Shown here: piece by piece, positions 38,430 through 46,925 of the stretch
How positions within the stretch are numbered: position 1 is the stretch's first letter
Layout of the letters: each line of letters starts with the position of its first letter
NCBI GenBank assembly: GCA_016791445.1
Contig: JAEUMP010000008.1
Coordinates: 1 to 53,288 of the forward strand
Direction of reading: 5' to 3'
DNA: 53,288 nt
From: Hyphomonadaceae bacterium
GTDB taxonomy: Bacteria; Pseudomonadota; Alphaproteobacteria; Caulobacterales; Aquidulcibacteraceae
Program-made: the position numbers and the translations under genes
Notes under the pieces: model-generated
Databases searched by the model: none
What the model saw: only the letters and a program-made list of their open reading frames with translations
What the model was told of the DNA's origin: nothing

Positions 38430-38673
38430 GCGCGCGAACCCGCGTTCGGCGGGCCTCCGAGTCAGCTGCAAATGGCAAAATCGGGCGTGGATAGGCGATA
38501 GGGGGCGGGGGTGCAAGCACCACCACGGCGCGGGCCGTCGCATGCGTCACGCGGAGTCTCGTCGGGGTTCCTGCGGAACCGCTGTTCGATTCGATCCAGT
38601 CGGCGACACGCCCCGTAAGACCGCCCGGGAACAGCTCAGGGATGGTCATTGCAATGCTTCCAGGGAGCACACA

Positions 38674-39279
38674 GTGCTTTTGAAATCGTCTCTCACCGCC
38701 ATCGCCGCCCTCGCTTTCGTGACGGCGTGCTCTTCGCCGGAAAAGGCCGCTGAAACCGAAGCCGCGACGCCGCCCGCGGCCGCTGCGACGGAGGCATCCG
38801 TCACTGTCGGTGGCGCGCCGATGTATCCGTCGAAGAACATCATCGAGAACGCCGTCAATTCCGCCGATCACACCACGCTCGTTGCGGCGGTGACGGCGGC
38901 GGGGCTTGTCGAGACGCTTTCGGGTTCGGGGCCGTTCACGGTGTTCGCGCCGACCAATGCGGCGTTCGGCAAGCTGCCGGCCGGTACGGTCGATACGCTG
39001 CTGCTGCCTGCCAACAAGGACAAGCTGACCGGCGTGCTGACCTATCACGTCGTGAGCGGGCGCACGTCGGCGGCTGATCTCATCGCCGCCATCGACGCCG
39101 GTGGCGGTCAGGCGGAACTGACCACGGTTCAGGGCGGCAAGCTTGTCGCGCGCAAGACCGCGACAGGCGTGTCGATCACGGACGCCAACGGCGGCGTGTC
39201 CAACGTGACGATCGCGGACGTCTTCCAGTCGAACGGCGTGATCCACGTCGTCGATACGGTCGTCCTGCCGAAGGCCTGA
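38674..39279 (+). CDS. Fasciclin-domain lipoprotein
   Basis: A 201-residue lipoprotein with lipobox VTAC (Cys19), an Ala/Glu/Pro-rich tether to about 45 and a FAS1 domain: NIIENAVNSADHTTLVAAVTAAGLVETLSGSGPFTVFAPTNAAFGKLPAGTVDTLL...LTGVLTYHVVSG...ADVFQSNGVIHVVDTVVLP. FAS1 domains mediate adhesion at cell surfaces. The start is GTG at 38674, supported by AGGGAG 8 bp upstream; no ATG fits the signal peptide. A perfect terminator hairpin follows. Confidence 0.88.
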   Translation: MLLKSSLTAIAALAFVTACSSPEKAAETEAATPPAAAATEASVTVGGAPMYPSKNIIENAVNSADHTTLVAAVTAAGLVETLSGSGPFTVFAPTNAAFGKLPAGTVDTLLLPANKDKLTGVLTYHVVSGRTSAADLIAAIDAGGGQAELTTVQGGKLVARKTATGVSITDANGGVSNVTIADVFQSNGVIHVVDTVVLPKA

Positions 39280-39289
39280 TCGAAACGGA

Positions 39290-39325
39290 GCGGGGCCGAC
39301 TTCAGGTCGGCCCCGTCTCACTTTC
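39290..39325. terminator. Convergent hairpin terminator
   Basis: GGGGCCGAC and GTCGGCCCC form a 9-bp perfect stem (39292-39314) with a TTCAG loop. The loop contains the TGA stop of the minus-strand RHH gene, so the hairpin overlaps that gene's end as well as serving the fasciclin gene. TCTCACTTT follows on the plus strand. Confidence 0.7.
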
Positions 39326-39493
39326 AGGCGCGGCGCGATCCACCGAAATGCCGCGTGTTTTCAAGGACTCCCGCAACAGGAACTCGATCTGCGCGTTCAC
39401 GCTGCGCAGCTCCGCCGCCGCCAGCCGCTCGACCGCCGCGTGGAGCGCGGGGTCGAGGCGGAGCGGGAAGGCTTTGCGCGGAGCGGCCGGCAT
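39302..39493 (-). CDS. Ribbon-helix-helix (Arc-like) DNA-binding protein
   Basis: A 63-residue protein with the RHH pattern: strand AFPLRLDP, helix [18 protein letters not shown] and helix [15 protein letters not shown]. It would dimerise and bind DNA through its strand, which favours palindromes. The start overlaps the SPFH stop by one base (TAATG), so it is translationally coupled. A 26-bp palindrome lies at the promoter of this operon, and autoregulation by this protein is my inference. Confidence 0.8.
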   Translation of the reverse strand: MPAAPRKAFPLRLDPALHAAVERLAAAELRSVNAQIEFLLRESLKTRGISVDRAAPESETGPT

Positions 39494-40437
39494 TACTGGT
39501 AGAGCGTGCCAGTGTTGACCACGGGTTGCGCGTCGCGGTCGCCGCACAGCACGACGAGGAGGTTTGACACCATCGTCGCGCGTCGCTCGTCGTCGAGGGT
39601 GACGATGGATCGCTCGGAAAGCTGGTTGAGCGCGCTTTCCACCATGGTCACGGCGCCGGCGACGATGGTCTTGCGGGCCGCGAGCACCGCTTCGGCCTGC
39701 TGACGGCGGAGCATGGCGCCGGCGATTTCGGGCGCGTAGGCAAGGTGGGAAAGCTTGGCCTCGTCGACGACGATGCCGGAGACGCTCACCCGCTCCTGCA
39801 GTTTCTCCCGCAGCAATTTGGAAACCTTCTCGCCGTCGGCGCGAAGGGTGGGCTCCTCGTCCTCGGAGTGGTCGTAGGAGAAGTGCGAGGCGATTTCGCG
39901 CAGCGCCGTCTCCACCTGGATTTCGATGAAAGTCTCGTAGTCGTCCACGTCGAAGAGCGCCTGCGCGCTGTCGGCGACGCGCCACACGATGACCGCGCCG
40001 ATCTCGATCGGGTTGCCGCGCTTGTCGTTCACCTTGAGCTTTTCGGACGTGAGGTTGCGCACCCGCAGCGAAATCTTCTTGCGGGCGTACCAGAACCAGA
40101 CCCAGCGCAGGCCGGGCTTCTTGTCGGTGCCCTTGTAGTTGCCGAACAGGGTGACGGCCGCGCCCTCGTTGGGCTGCAGGGTGAAGAAGCCGCACGCGAT
40201 CAGCGTGATGGCCAGAACGGCCGCGATCAGGGCGCTGATGATGTAGCCGTCTTCCCGGATGATGCCGCCGGCGACACTGAAGATCCACCAGACCAGAAAT
40301 CCGACGAGCCCGAGCAGGACGAGGAGCATGACCCCGCCATCCATGGTCGACGCCACGCGCTCGCGGGTGCGGACAAGTCTGCGGACGCCTTCGGGCATGT
40401 CATCGTCCATGTCGTGGTCCGGATCGTCGTGGGCCAT
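39493..40437 (-). CDS. SPFH/band-7 domain membrane protein
   Basis: A 314-residue protein. The acidic N-terminus ([11 protein letters not shown]) precedes two close membrane helices at about 38-58 and 66-88, and an SPFH domain from about 92: [85 protein letters not shown], continuing into a coiled tail. SPFH proteins form ring assemblies in membranes and affect protease quality control. The ATG at 40437 has GGAGGA 5 bp upstream; 40455 would add six residues. It is followed by the RHH gene. Confidence 0.87.
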   Translation of the reverse strand: MAHDDPDHDMDDDMPEGVRRLVRTRERVASTMDGGVMLLVLLGLVGFLVWWIFSVAGGIIREDGYIISALIAAVLAITLIACGFFTLQPNEGAAVTLFGNYKGTDKKPGLRWVWFWYARKKISLRVRNLTSEKLKVNDKRGNPIEIGAVIVWRVADSAQALFDVDDYETFIEIQVETALREIASHFSYDHSEDEEPTLRADGEKVSKLLREKLQERVSVSGIVVDEAKLSHLAYAPEIAGAMLRRQQAEAVLAARKTIVAGAVTMVESALNQLSERSIVTLDDERRATMVSNLLVVLCGDRDAQPVVNTGTLYQ

Positions 40438-40448
40438 GAGTTCCTCCA

Positions 40449-40474
40449 ACATCAATGTGATATCATATTGATGT
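40449..40474 (-). promoter_or_regulatory. 26-bp palindromic operator before the SPFH gene
   Basis: Perfect ACATCAAT and ATTGATGT arms flank a TGATATCA centre; only one base pair of the 26 bp breaks the symmetry. It lies 12 bp upstream of the SPFH start and is far more AT-rich than its surroundings. The ribbon-helix-helix protein of the same operon is the likely binder. Confidence 0.7.
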
Positions 40475-40566
40475 AACCGGGGCTGCGGTCAACCGGTTTC
40501 GGGGAGCGACGATCCGTTAAGCCGCCCCGGGGTAGAAGGATCAGGTCGTTTCGAGCGGACCCCAAC

Positions 40567-40743
40567 ATGCCTCGTGTGACTGCCTTTGCGTTCGCCATGC
40601 CACGCAGCCGGTCCGACCGGCGGGGGACGGTGATGCTCGGCTGGGCGCTGGCCGGCGCCGTCGTGGCGGGTCTCGTGGCGTGGTCGGTGGCGCTCGCCGA
40701 GCGCGAGAGCAGGGGCCACACCATCGTCCTGGCGCCCCTCTGA
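40567..40743 (+). CDS. Possible 58-residue single-helix membrane protein
   Basis: A short frame starting MPRVTAFAFAMPRSRSDRR, then one hydrophobic helix (VMLGWALAGAVVAGLVAWSVALA, about 23-45) and a polar tail ending APL. The basic residues before the helix suit an N-in orientation. No strong ribosome site is seen (AACATG context only). It lies between the SPFH operator and the TadG-like gene and may be real, but its size is near the chance limit. Confidence 0.4.
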   Translation: MPRVTAFAFAMPRSRSDRRGTVMLGWALAGAVVAGLVAWSVALAERESRGHTIVLAPL

Positions 40744-40802
40744 CCGGCCGGAAGGACTAATTCGAATTAACGCTTCGAAGCGGGCGGAAGATTAACCGCG
40801 AA

Positions 40803-42680
40803 ATGCGAAGGTTGGCGTTCCTGCTCCAACTGGAACCAGATCAAATGGCTCTGTTTCGCAACCTGCTTCGCCGCTCCGTGAGCCGCTTCGCCCGTGATCG
40901 ACGGGGGAATGTCGCTGTCATCTGGGCGATCTGCGCGCTCGTTGTGCTGAGCTTCATCGGCATTGCGCTCGACTTCTCGCGCGCGCACTCCGTCAAGCAG
41001 TCGTTGCAGAATGCCGCCGACGCGGCAGCGCTCGTTGCGGAACGCATGGCGGACAAGCCGCTCGCCGAACGCCAGGCGGCGGCGGAGCAATATTTCCGCG
41101 CGACTCTCGCCGCGTATTCCTTCGGCGCCGACGCGACGATCAACATCGAGCACATGCCCGGTGGCGGGCACAAGGTTTCGGCGTCGATACCGTCGCCGAC
41201 GACGCTGTCGCGCCTGATCGCCGATCGCGACATGGTCGTGCGCACGTCTTCCGAGGCCAAGCAGGAGGGCTCCGATCTCGAAGTATCGGTCGTCCTCGAC
41301 ATAACGGGCTCCATGAGCGGCCAGCGCATCACAGATCTGAAGGCCGCCGCCGTCGACCTCGTGAACATCGTCGTGCGCGACCAGCAGGAGCCGTACTACT
41401 CGAAAGTCGGCCTGGTGCCGTATTCGATTGGCGTGAACCTCGGCGCGAACGCCGCCGCCGCACGCGGCCCCGTCACGCCGCCGGTCAACATCACCGCTGC
41501 GACCTGGCGCAACGGCGCGACGAAGAACATCACGGGCGCGACGCGTGCGAACCCCGTCGTGATCACGTCGAACGCCCACGGCTTCGCGAACGGCGACTAT
41601 GTGTATATCACCGGCGTCGCCGGCATGACGCAGCTCAACAACAAGATTTTCCGGGTCGCCGGCGCTGCAGCAAACACGTTCCAGCTGTCGGGCGTGAACG
41701 GGTCGGCCTACTCGAACTACTCCTCCGGCGGCACGATCCAGAAGTGCTACACCGCCACCTGCGAAGTGCAGGTCACGGCGGCCGGCCACGGTCTGGCCAA
41801 CGATGACCATGTGCTGATCTCCGGCGTCGCCGGCATGACGCAGCTCAACAACGGCGCGAATGCGACCTGGCAGGTGGGCAACGTCACCGCCAACACTTTC
41901 ATCGCGCGGTCGACGAACGGCCCGGCGTTCAGCAACTATACGAGCGGCGGCCAGTCCTTCTGCACGGTCGCGGGCTGCGAATACTTCCGCTTCATGAATG
42001 CGAGCAGCACGAGCGTTCAGCGCGTCCACCGCATCAGCACCTGCGTCAGCGAACGCGTGGGGCCGCAGGCCTACACGTCGGCGGCGCCGTCGGCGGCCTG
42101 GGTCGGTCGGGTCTATGACTCGACGGCCAATCCTTGCCCGGGTGCGACGGTCACGCCGATGACGAGTGACAAGACTGCGCTGACGAGCGCCATCAACGCC
42201 TACACGGTGACCGGATCCACGGCGGGCCACATCGGGATCGCGTGGGGCTGGTACATGCTGTCGCCGACCTTCTCGAACCTGTGGCCTGCAGCGAGTCAGC
42301 CCAAGCCCTATGGCAGCCCGAACCTGCGCAAGATTGCGGTCATCATGACCGACGGCGAATTCAACACGCCCTACTGCACCGGCGTCATCGCGCGGAACGC
42401 CGGCACGGGAAGCGGCAACGCCTCGGACAAGATCACCTGCAACGCCACCAACGGCGATCCCTTCGATCAGGCGCGCGCGCTGTGCACGGCGATGAAGAAT
42501 TCCGGCGTCACCGTTTACACGGTGGGCTTCGGGCTCTCGAACGGCAGCACGGCAGCGTCGGTGATGCAGGATTGCGCCTCGGGTGCGGGCAACGCCTTCA
42601 GCGCTGCAAATGGCGCAGAACTGCGCGCCGCGTTCCGCAGCATCGCCACGGCGATCTCGCTGCTCAGGCTGTCGAAGTAA
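40803..42680 (+). CDS. TadG-like vWA protein with two inserted FCCH repeats
   Basis: A 625-residue membrane-anchored protein. The N-terminal region has the TadE/TadG pattern (FARDRRGNVAVIWAICALVVLSFIGIALDFSRAHSVKQSLQNAADAAALVA, about 29-80). The vWA domain starts with its MIDAS motif DITGSMSG (Asp166) and ends with IMTDGEFN (about 505) and FSAANGAELRAAFRSI. Between them are two repeats, about 243-313 and 320-385, each with AHG-ANGDYVYITGVAGMTQLNN and an NTF-x(2)-S-G ending, of the FCCH type seen in phage structural proteins. Role in tad pilus or adhesion is inferred. An ATG at 40845 is an alternative start. Confidence 0.85.
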   Translation: MRRLAFLLQLEPDQMALFRNLLRRSVSRFARDRRGNVAVIWAICALVVLSFIGIALDFSRAHSVKQSLQNAADAAALVAERMADKPLAERQAAAEQYFRATLAAYSFGADATINIEHMPGGGHKVSASIPSPTTLSRLIADRDMVVRTSSEAKQEGSDLEVSVVLDITGSMSGQRITDLKAAAVDLVNIVVRDQQEPYYSKVGLVPYSIGVNLGANAAAARGPVTPPVNITAATWRNGATKNITGATRANPVVITSNAHGFANGDYVYITGVAGMTQLNNKIFRVAGAAANTFQLSGVNGSAYSNYSSGGTIQKCYTATCEVQVTAAGHGLANDDHVLISGVAGMTQLNNGANATWQVGNVTANTFIARSTNGPAFSNYTSGGQSFCTVAGCEYFRFMNASSTSVQRVHRISTCVSERVGPQAYTSAAPSAAWVGRVYDSTANPCPGATVTPMTSDKTALTSAINAYTVTGSTAGHIGIAWGWYMLSPTFSNLWPAASQPKPYGSPNLRKIAVIMTDGEFNTPYCTGVIARNAGTGSGNASDKITCNATNGDPFDQARALCTAMKNSGVTVYTVGFGLSNGSTAASVMQDCASGAGNAFSAANGAELRAAFRSIATAISLLRLSK

Positions 42681-42699
42681 GCGCCGTGCGCCGGGCCGT

Positions 42700-43059
42700 T
42701 CAGGCGGCCTGACGGACGACCTCGTTCGCTTCGTCGAGGAGGACGACGGTCGGGTTGTAGTTGCGCGCCTCTTCGGCGGGCAGCTGGCCGTAGGTCACGA
42801 CGATGATCCGGTCGCCCTTCTGGACGAGACGGGCCGCCGCGCCGTTGACGCCGAACACGCGCGAACCGCGGGGCGCTTCGATCGCGTAGGTCGTGAAGCG
42901 GGCGCCGGTGGTGATGTTCAGCACATCCACCTGTTCATGCGGGTAGATCTCCGCCGCATCGAGGAGATCGCGGTCGATGGCGATGGACCCCTCGTAGTGG
43001 AGGTCCGCCTGGGTGACCGTGGCGCGGTGAAGCTTGGACTTCATCATCGTCAGGAGCAT
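42700..43059 (-). CDS. panD: Aspartate 1-decarboxylase precursor
   Basis: A 119-residue proenzyme that makes beta-alanine for pantothenate and CoA synthesis. It cleaves itself between Gly24 and Ser25 ([12 protein letters not shown]) to create a pyruvoyl group. Tyr58, the family's proton-transfer residue, is present in RFTTYAIEA, and [22 protein letters not shown] follows as expected. Length and order of motifs are standard. Confidence 0.93.
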   Translation of the reverse strand: MLLTMMKSKLHRATVTQADLHYEGSIAIDRDLLDAAEIYPHEQVDVLNITTGARFTTYAIEAPRGSRVFGVNGAAARLVQKGDRIIVVTYGQLPAEEARNYNPTVVLLDEANEVVRQAA

Positions 43060-43172
43060 GTGGGCCTCCGACCTCCGTCACGCATGTGTGCGTCCGCGAA
43101 GGCGCGCGTCAGATAGGGCGTCGGTGACACGATTGCAACCTGTCTCGCCGGTGCGAAGAGAAGTTCGGCCGT

Positions 43173-44867
43173 TCAGGCCGCCGGGCGGAAATTGATCGCG
43201 ATCGTCGTGCGTTCGCCGGCGGCGGGGCGGCCATCCTCCAGGGTCGGGGCGGCGCGATATTTCTGCGCGACGCGCAGCGCGGCCGCCGCAAATCCGTACC
43301 CGTCAGGGGTTTCCGTGGTCGCCCGGCAGCGGATCGCCAGATCGGCGCCGATCAGGCAGTCGAGCACGACGCGGCCCTCCACGCCTCTGCGTGCAGCTGC
43401 TTCCGGATAGGCTGCTGCGAGGTCCCTCGCGCTCGCGCGCTGGGCCCATCGCGGTCGCGAAGGCGGGCGGACCGCGGGCGCCGCCGGCGGCGGTGTGACA
43501 GGCGCGATGACCGCAGGCGACGTGGTCGGAGTGAGCGGCACATCCCGCAGGAGCGCGGAGGCGGCCTCGGGATCGCCGACCGTCGCCGGCGCGCGCTGCG
43601 GCGCAGGCGCGGGCGTGGCCGCGGGGATGGTCCGCAGCGTAGGCGCTGGCGTGGGTCCGTCGTCCACTGGCGGCGGGCTGGCGGCCTGCGGCTGGCGTTG
43701 GGGCGGCGGATCGCGGCGCGCCGGCGCCGGGCCCGGACTGGCGGCGACCGCGTTCGAGGCCGACAGCGATTCCGGCGCGACGCCATCGTCCGCGGGATTG
43801 GTGGACGCCGCCGGCGGCAGCCAGTCGTCCAGCGGGGCGGCGGTCTGCTCGGGCGGCGGTCCCCGGAACTGCTGGTACACGTAGAAGCCGCCGCCGCCGA
43901 CCACAGCGAGGAAGATCAGAAAGGCGATGCCGCGCATGCCGCCGCCGGACTCGCGCGGCGGCGCGGCGGAAGGCGGTTCGACGCGCGCGCGCGCGGGGTG
44001 CGGATCAAGACGGGGCGGCTGTGGCGCGGGGCGGGGAGCGGGACGCGCCTGCGGCGGCTGCATGTTGAACCCGCCGCGCGCGACTGGGCCGGGGCCGTGC
44101 TGTTGCATCGGCGGCTGCTGCGGCTGGTAGCTCGGCTGGTAGGGCGGTGGTTGTTGCTGCGGCTGATAGGATGCCGGCTGGTGCGGCGCCGGGGCCGAAC
44201 GCGCGCCGAGCGCGCTGATGCGCGATTCCGCCAGTTCCGCGAACGTGCCGCCGCGCCCGAAGCGTTCGAGGTAGGCGTAGAAGTCGCCCGGATTGTTCGA
44301 GTGCTGGATCTGGCGCCAGAAGGAGGCTTCCTCCGCAAGCGGATCGGCCGGCGCTGCGGCGCGCGCCATGGTCGGCTGCGGCTGCTCGGCGGGACGTGCG
44401 CGCGCGGTGGCTGCGCCGCCCGACGGGAAGCGATGCACGACGCCTCGCGGCGGCGGCGACGCTTCGGGCTGTTCCGGAACGGGACGTCCGCCACCGGTCA
44501 TCCGTGCGCGGCTCACCAGCCTGTCGACGTGGAAGACGATGGAGTCGATGTCCTGGGATTCAGGATCGCCGGTCCAACGCGAGAGTGCGTGCGCCTCGGT
44601 GCCGGCGAACATCGGCGGCAGCGGGTCCGAGCCCATCCGCGCCAGCACCATCTTGCCGGAGCGAAACGCCCGATCAGCCGCATCTACAAAGAGTTTCGAG
44701 CGTGCGGCGGCGGGCGTCCAGAGCACCACGATCGCGGCGCATTCGCCGATCGCGTCGACGACCGAAGCGGACCGAGAAACGGTAAATCCCGATCCCTGCA
44801 ACGCGACAGCGAGCGCTTCCGCGAACGGCTGGTCATCGCGCACGAAGGCTACATACACGTCCGACAT
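43173..44867 (-). CDS. TIR-like / TonB C-terminal fusion protein
   Basis: A 564-residue protein of unusual architecture. Residues 1-120 form a TIR-like domain (SDVYVAFVRDDQPFAEALAVALQGSGFTVSRS...CAAIVVLWTPAAARSKLFVDAADRAFRSGKMVLARM). Residues 181-220 hold a motif (FWRQIQHSNNPGDFYAYLERF then FAELAESRI) like that following bacterial caspase-like domains. A Gln/Pro-rich linker is followed by one membrane helix (313-332), a second Pro-rich linker and a TonB C-terminal domain (about 468-564, ending TTIAINFRPAA). The TIR part would be cytoplasmic and TonB periplasmic. The Glu expected in TIR NADases is not evident. GGGAGCGG supports ATG at 44867. Confidence 0.75.
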   Translation of the reverse strand: MSDVYVAFVRDDQPFAEALAVALQGSGFTVSRSASVVDAIGECAAIVVLWTPAAARSKLFVDAADRAFRSGKMVLARMGSDPLPPMFAGTEAHALSRWTGDPESQDIDSIVFHVDRLVSRARMTGGGRPVPEQPEASPPPRGVVHRFPSGGAATARARPAEQPQPTMARAAAPADPLAEEASFWRQIQHSNNPGDFYAYLERFGRGGTFAELAESRISALGARSAPAPHQPASYQPQQQPPPYQPSYQPQQPPMQQHGPGPVARGGFNMQPPQARPAPRPAPQPPRLDPHPARARVEPPSAAPPRESGGGMRGIAFLIFLAVVGGGGFYVYQQFRGPPPEQTAAPLDDWLPPAASTNPADDGVAPESLSASNAVAASPGPAPARRDPPPQRQPQAASPPPVDDGPTPAPTLRTIPAATPAPAPQRAPATVGDPEAASALLRDVPLTPTTSPAVIAPVTPPPAAPAVRPPSRPRWAQRASARDLAAAYPEAAARRGVEGRVVLDCLIGADLAIRCRATTETPDGYGFAAAALRVAQKYRAAPTLEDGRPAAGERTTIAINFRPAA

Positions 44868-44951
44868 GGCCGCTCCCGTCGCGCCCGCTCCCAATAGCGG
44901 TTGTGGATAGCACGAACGGCGCCGTGGAACAGTAGTCCCTTCAGCACTTGT

Positions 44952-45554
44952 TTACGTTACGAATTGGAAGGCTCCGGTTGCCTCGTCGAGAAGCTCCAGG
45001 CGCCCATCGGCGACGCCGAAACGGGCGCCCGCCAGTTTCAGTCCCCGCGTTTCGATGGCTTCGGCGATGAAGGGGAAGCCGCGCAGGTTTTCCAGCGAGA
45101 CCTTGACGCTCTCGCGTTCGAGCGCGGTCTGCGGATCGGCTTCGTGCGCGCAACGGCTCACCGCCGGTTCGAGCAGCGCCACCCAGGGCTGCAGGAAAAC
45201 CATGTCCTGCCCGATGGTGTGGTCGAGCGCCGCCATGCAGCCGCCGCACTGCGCATGGCCCATGACGAGGATGGTGCGGACCTCCAGCTTGCGGACCGCG
45301 AACTCGATGGCCGCCGAGGTGCCATGCAGGCCGGCGCCGGGTTCGAACGGCGGCACGAGATTGGCCACATTGCGGATCACGAACAGCTCGCCGGGGCGCG
45401 CGTCGAAAATCGTGGCGGGGTCCACCCGGCTGTCGCAGCAGGCGATGACCAGGAAGTCCGGCTTCTGGCCCTCCGCCAGTTCTTCATAGAGAGCCCTTTC
45501 ATAGGGCCAGCGTTTGGACCGGAAAGCGCGATAGCCTTCGAGGAGCCGTTCCAT
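44952..45554 (-). CDS. Beta-class carbonic anhydrase
   Basis: A 200-residue zinc enzyme converting CO2 and bicarbonate. The zinc ligands are Cys39 in CCDSR, with Asp41 and Arg43 beside it, and His100 and Cys103 in GHAQCGGC. The C-terminal AIETRGLKLAGARFGVADGRLELLDE is standard. No signal peptide is seen, so it is cytoplasmic. An ATG at 45554 gives the family length; the frame further upstream runs through an unrelated region. It is divergent from the next lipoprotein gene. Confidence 0.92.
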   Translation of the reverse strand: MERLLEGYRAFRSKRWPYERALYEELAEGQKPDFLVIACCDSRVDPATIFDARPGELFVIRNVANLVPPFEPGAGLHGTSAAIEFAVRKLEVRTILVMGHAQCGGCMAALDHTIGQDMVFLQPWVALLEPAVSRCAHEADPQTALERESVKVSLENLRGFPFIAEAIETRGLKLAGARFGVADGRLELLDEATGAFQFVT

Positions 45555-45653
45555 GACGATTTCTTCCGTGAAGCTTGCCCGGTGTGCGGGCGTTTTGTGG
45601 CGGGCTAGTCTCCACGGTGCGGCGAGGCAAGGGCGGCGGCGGAGAGAATGGCG

Positions 45654-46841
45654 ATGCGACGTGTGGTGCGGACCTTTGCGGCGGCCATGGCGCTCTTCGC
45701 GGCGGCCTGCGGCACGACGCCGGCCACGCCCCTGCGGGGCGAGGGGCTGGCACGCCAGATCGCCGACGATGCGGTGGCCTTCAACGAGGCCTACGCGCGC
45801 GCCGTGTCGGGCCAGATCCTGCTCAACATCCTGCGCGCCCGTGATCGCCAGCCCCGATACTACCTCTCCATGTCCGGCATCCAGGATGCGCCGGGCCTGC
45901 GTTACAGGGAGAATTTCGGCATCAGCGGCACGCCGCTCGGCGAGGGCGCTTCGCCCTGGGGCTTCGGCAATTTCGGCATAGAACGCGAGACGCAGAGCCG
46001 GCCGAGCTACGCCGTGCAGCCGCTTTCGGCGGAAACGCTCACGCGCACCGTCTTTCTGCCGACGCCCACGAATGTCTTCGAGCACTACTGGCGCAGCGGT
46101 TGGTCGCGCGATCTGCTGATGTTTCTCATGGTCGAGAAGATCACGCGGATCGACGGCGCGGGCGTCACCGAATTCGTCAACGACGCCACGCTGCTGCGCG
46201 ACGACTGTCGCGGCGAACCCGATGCGCGCCGGTGCGGCTTCGTGGTCGAGGCGCGGCGTCTCATCGCCGACATCGCAGCGCGCACGCCGGTGCGGGCGCG
46301 GCCGGGGGCGGGCGAAGTGTGCGGTCTCATCGAGGCGTTCGATACGCCGGCCCCGCTGGTCCCCGCGCGCGACAACCGCGCCTGCGAGCCGCGCTTCGTG
46401 ATCGGCGATGCGAGCTTTGTGCTCTCGCTGCGCTCGTTCGACGACATGGTGTTCTATGTGGGCGAGCTCATGCGTCCGGCGGCGACGGAAAGCGGCGAGG
46501 GCGCGGTGATGGAGTCGCGGTTGACGGTGTTCGCCGCCGGACTTCGCACCGAGCGCGGCGTGCCGTTGTTTCGCATCCTGCCGAAGGACAGCGCCGAACG
46601 CGCCGCGCCGCGCGATCCGCATCTGCACTTCGCGGCGAGCGTGAGCTATGGCGGCAGGCGCTTCTTCGCCGGGCCTCCGGTGCCGCGTTCATGCGCCGCC
46701 GCCGCTGCCGAAGGCCTGTGCGCCGACGATCCCGCCGCGGGCGACCGTTCGTCCTCTGTCCTCTCGCTGCTTGCGGAAATTTTGGCGCTGAACCAGTCGC
46801 CCGAAGCGATCCGCGCGCCGAACCGGATCATCGTGGACTAG
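45654..46841 (+). CDS. Lipoprotein of unknown function
   Basis: A 395-residue lipoprotein (lipobox LFAAAC, Cys near 19) with a long, mixed-fold body. Recognisable pieces are SGQILLNILRARDRQPRYYLSMSGIQ and VFEHYWRSGWSRDLLMFLMVEKITRID, which recur in uncharacterised bacterial surface lipoproteins. Several Cys pairs suggest disulfides. The ATG at 45654 has GGAGAG 7 bp upstream; 45648 is a weaker alternative. Role unknown. Confidence 0.72.
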   Translation: MRRVVRTFAAAMALFAAACGTTPATPLRGEGLARQIADDAVAFNEAYARAVSGQILLNILRARDRQPRYYLSMSGIQDAPGLRYRENFGISGTPLGEGASPWGFGNFGIERETQSRPSYAVQPLSAETLTRTVFLPTPTNVFEHYWRSGWSRDLLMFLMVEKITRIDGAGVTEFVNDATLLRDDCRGEPDARRCGFVVEARRLIADIAARTPVRARPGAGEVCGLIEAFDTPAPLVPARDNRACEPRFVIGDASFVLSLRSFDDMVFYVGELMRPAATESGEGAVMESRLTVFAAGLRTERGVPLFRILPKDSAERAAPRDPHLHFAASVSYGGRRFFAGPPVPRSCAAAAAEGLCADDPAAGDRSSSVLSLLAEILALNQSPEAIRAPNRIIVD

Positions 46842-46925
46842 CGGCGGCGTCCGGCTGCTGCGTCACTTCGTTCGCCTGCCGGCGTTTTCTTGCGCGGTGG
46901 ACGGGTTCGTCTATCAGTCCCGCGC

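Noticed and set aside
40757-40796. CtrA-like sites (TTAA pairs) before the TadG-like gene
   Set aside because: TTAA elements occur, but their spacings do not fit TTAA-N7-TTAA and no full TTAACCAT is present.
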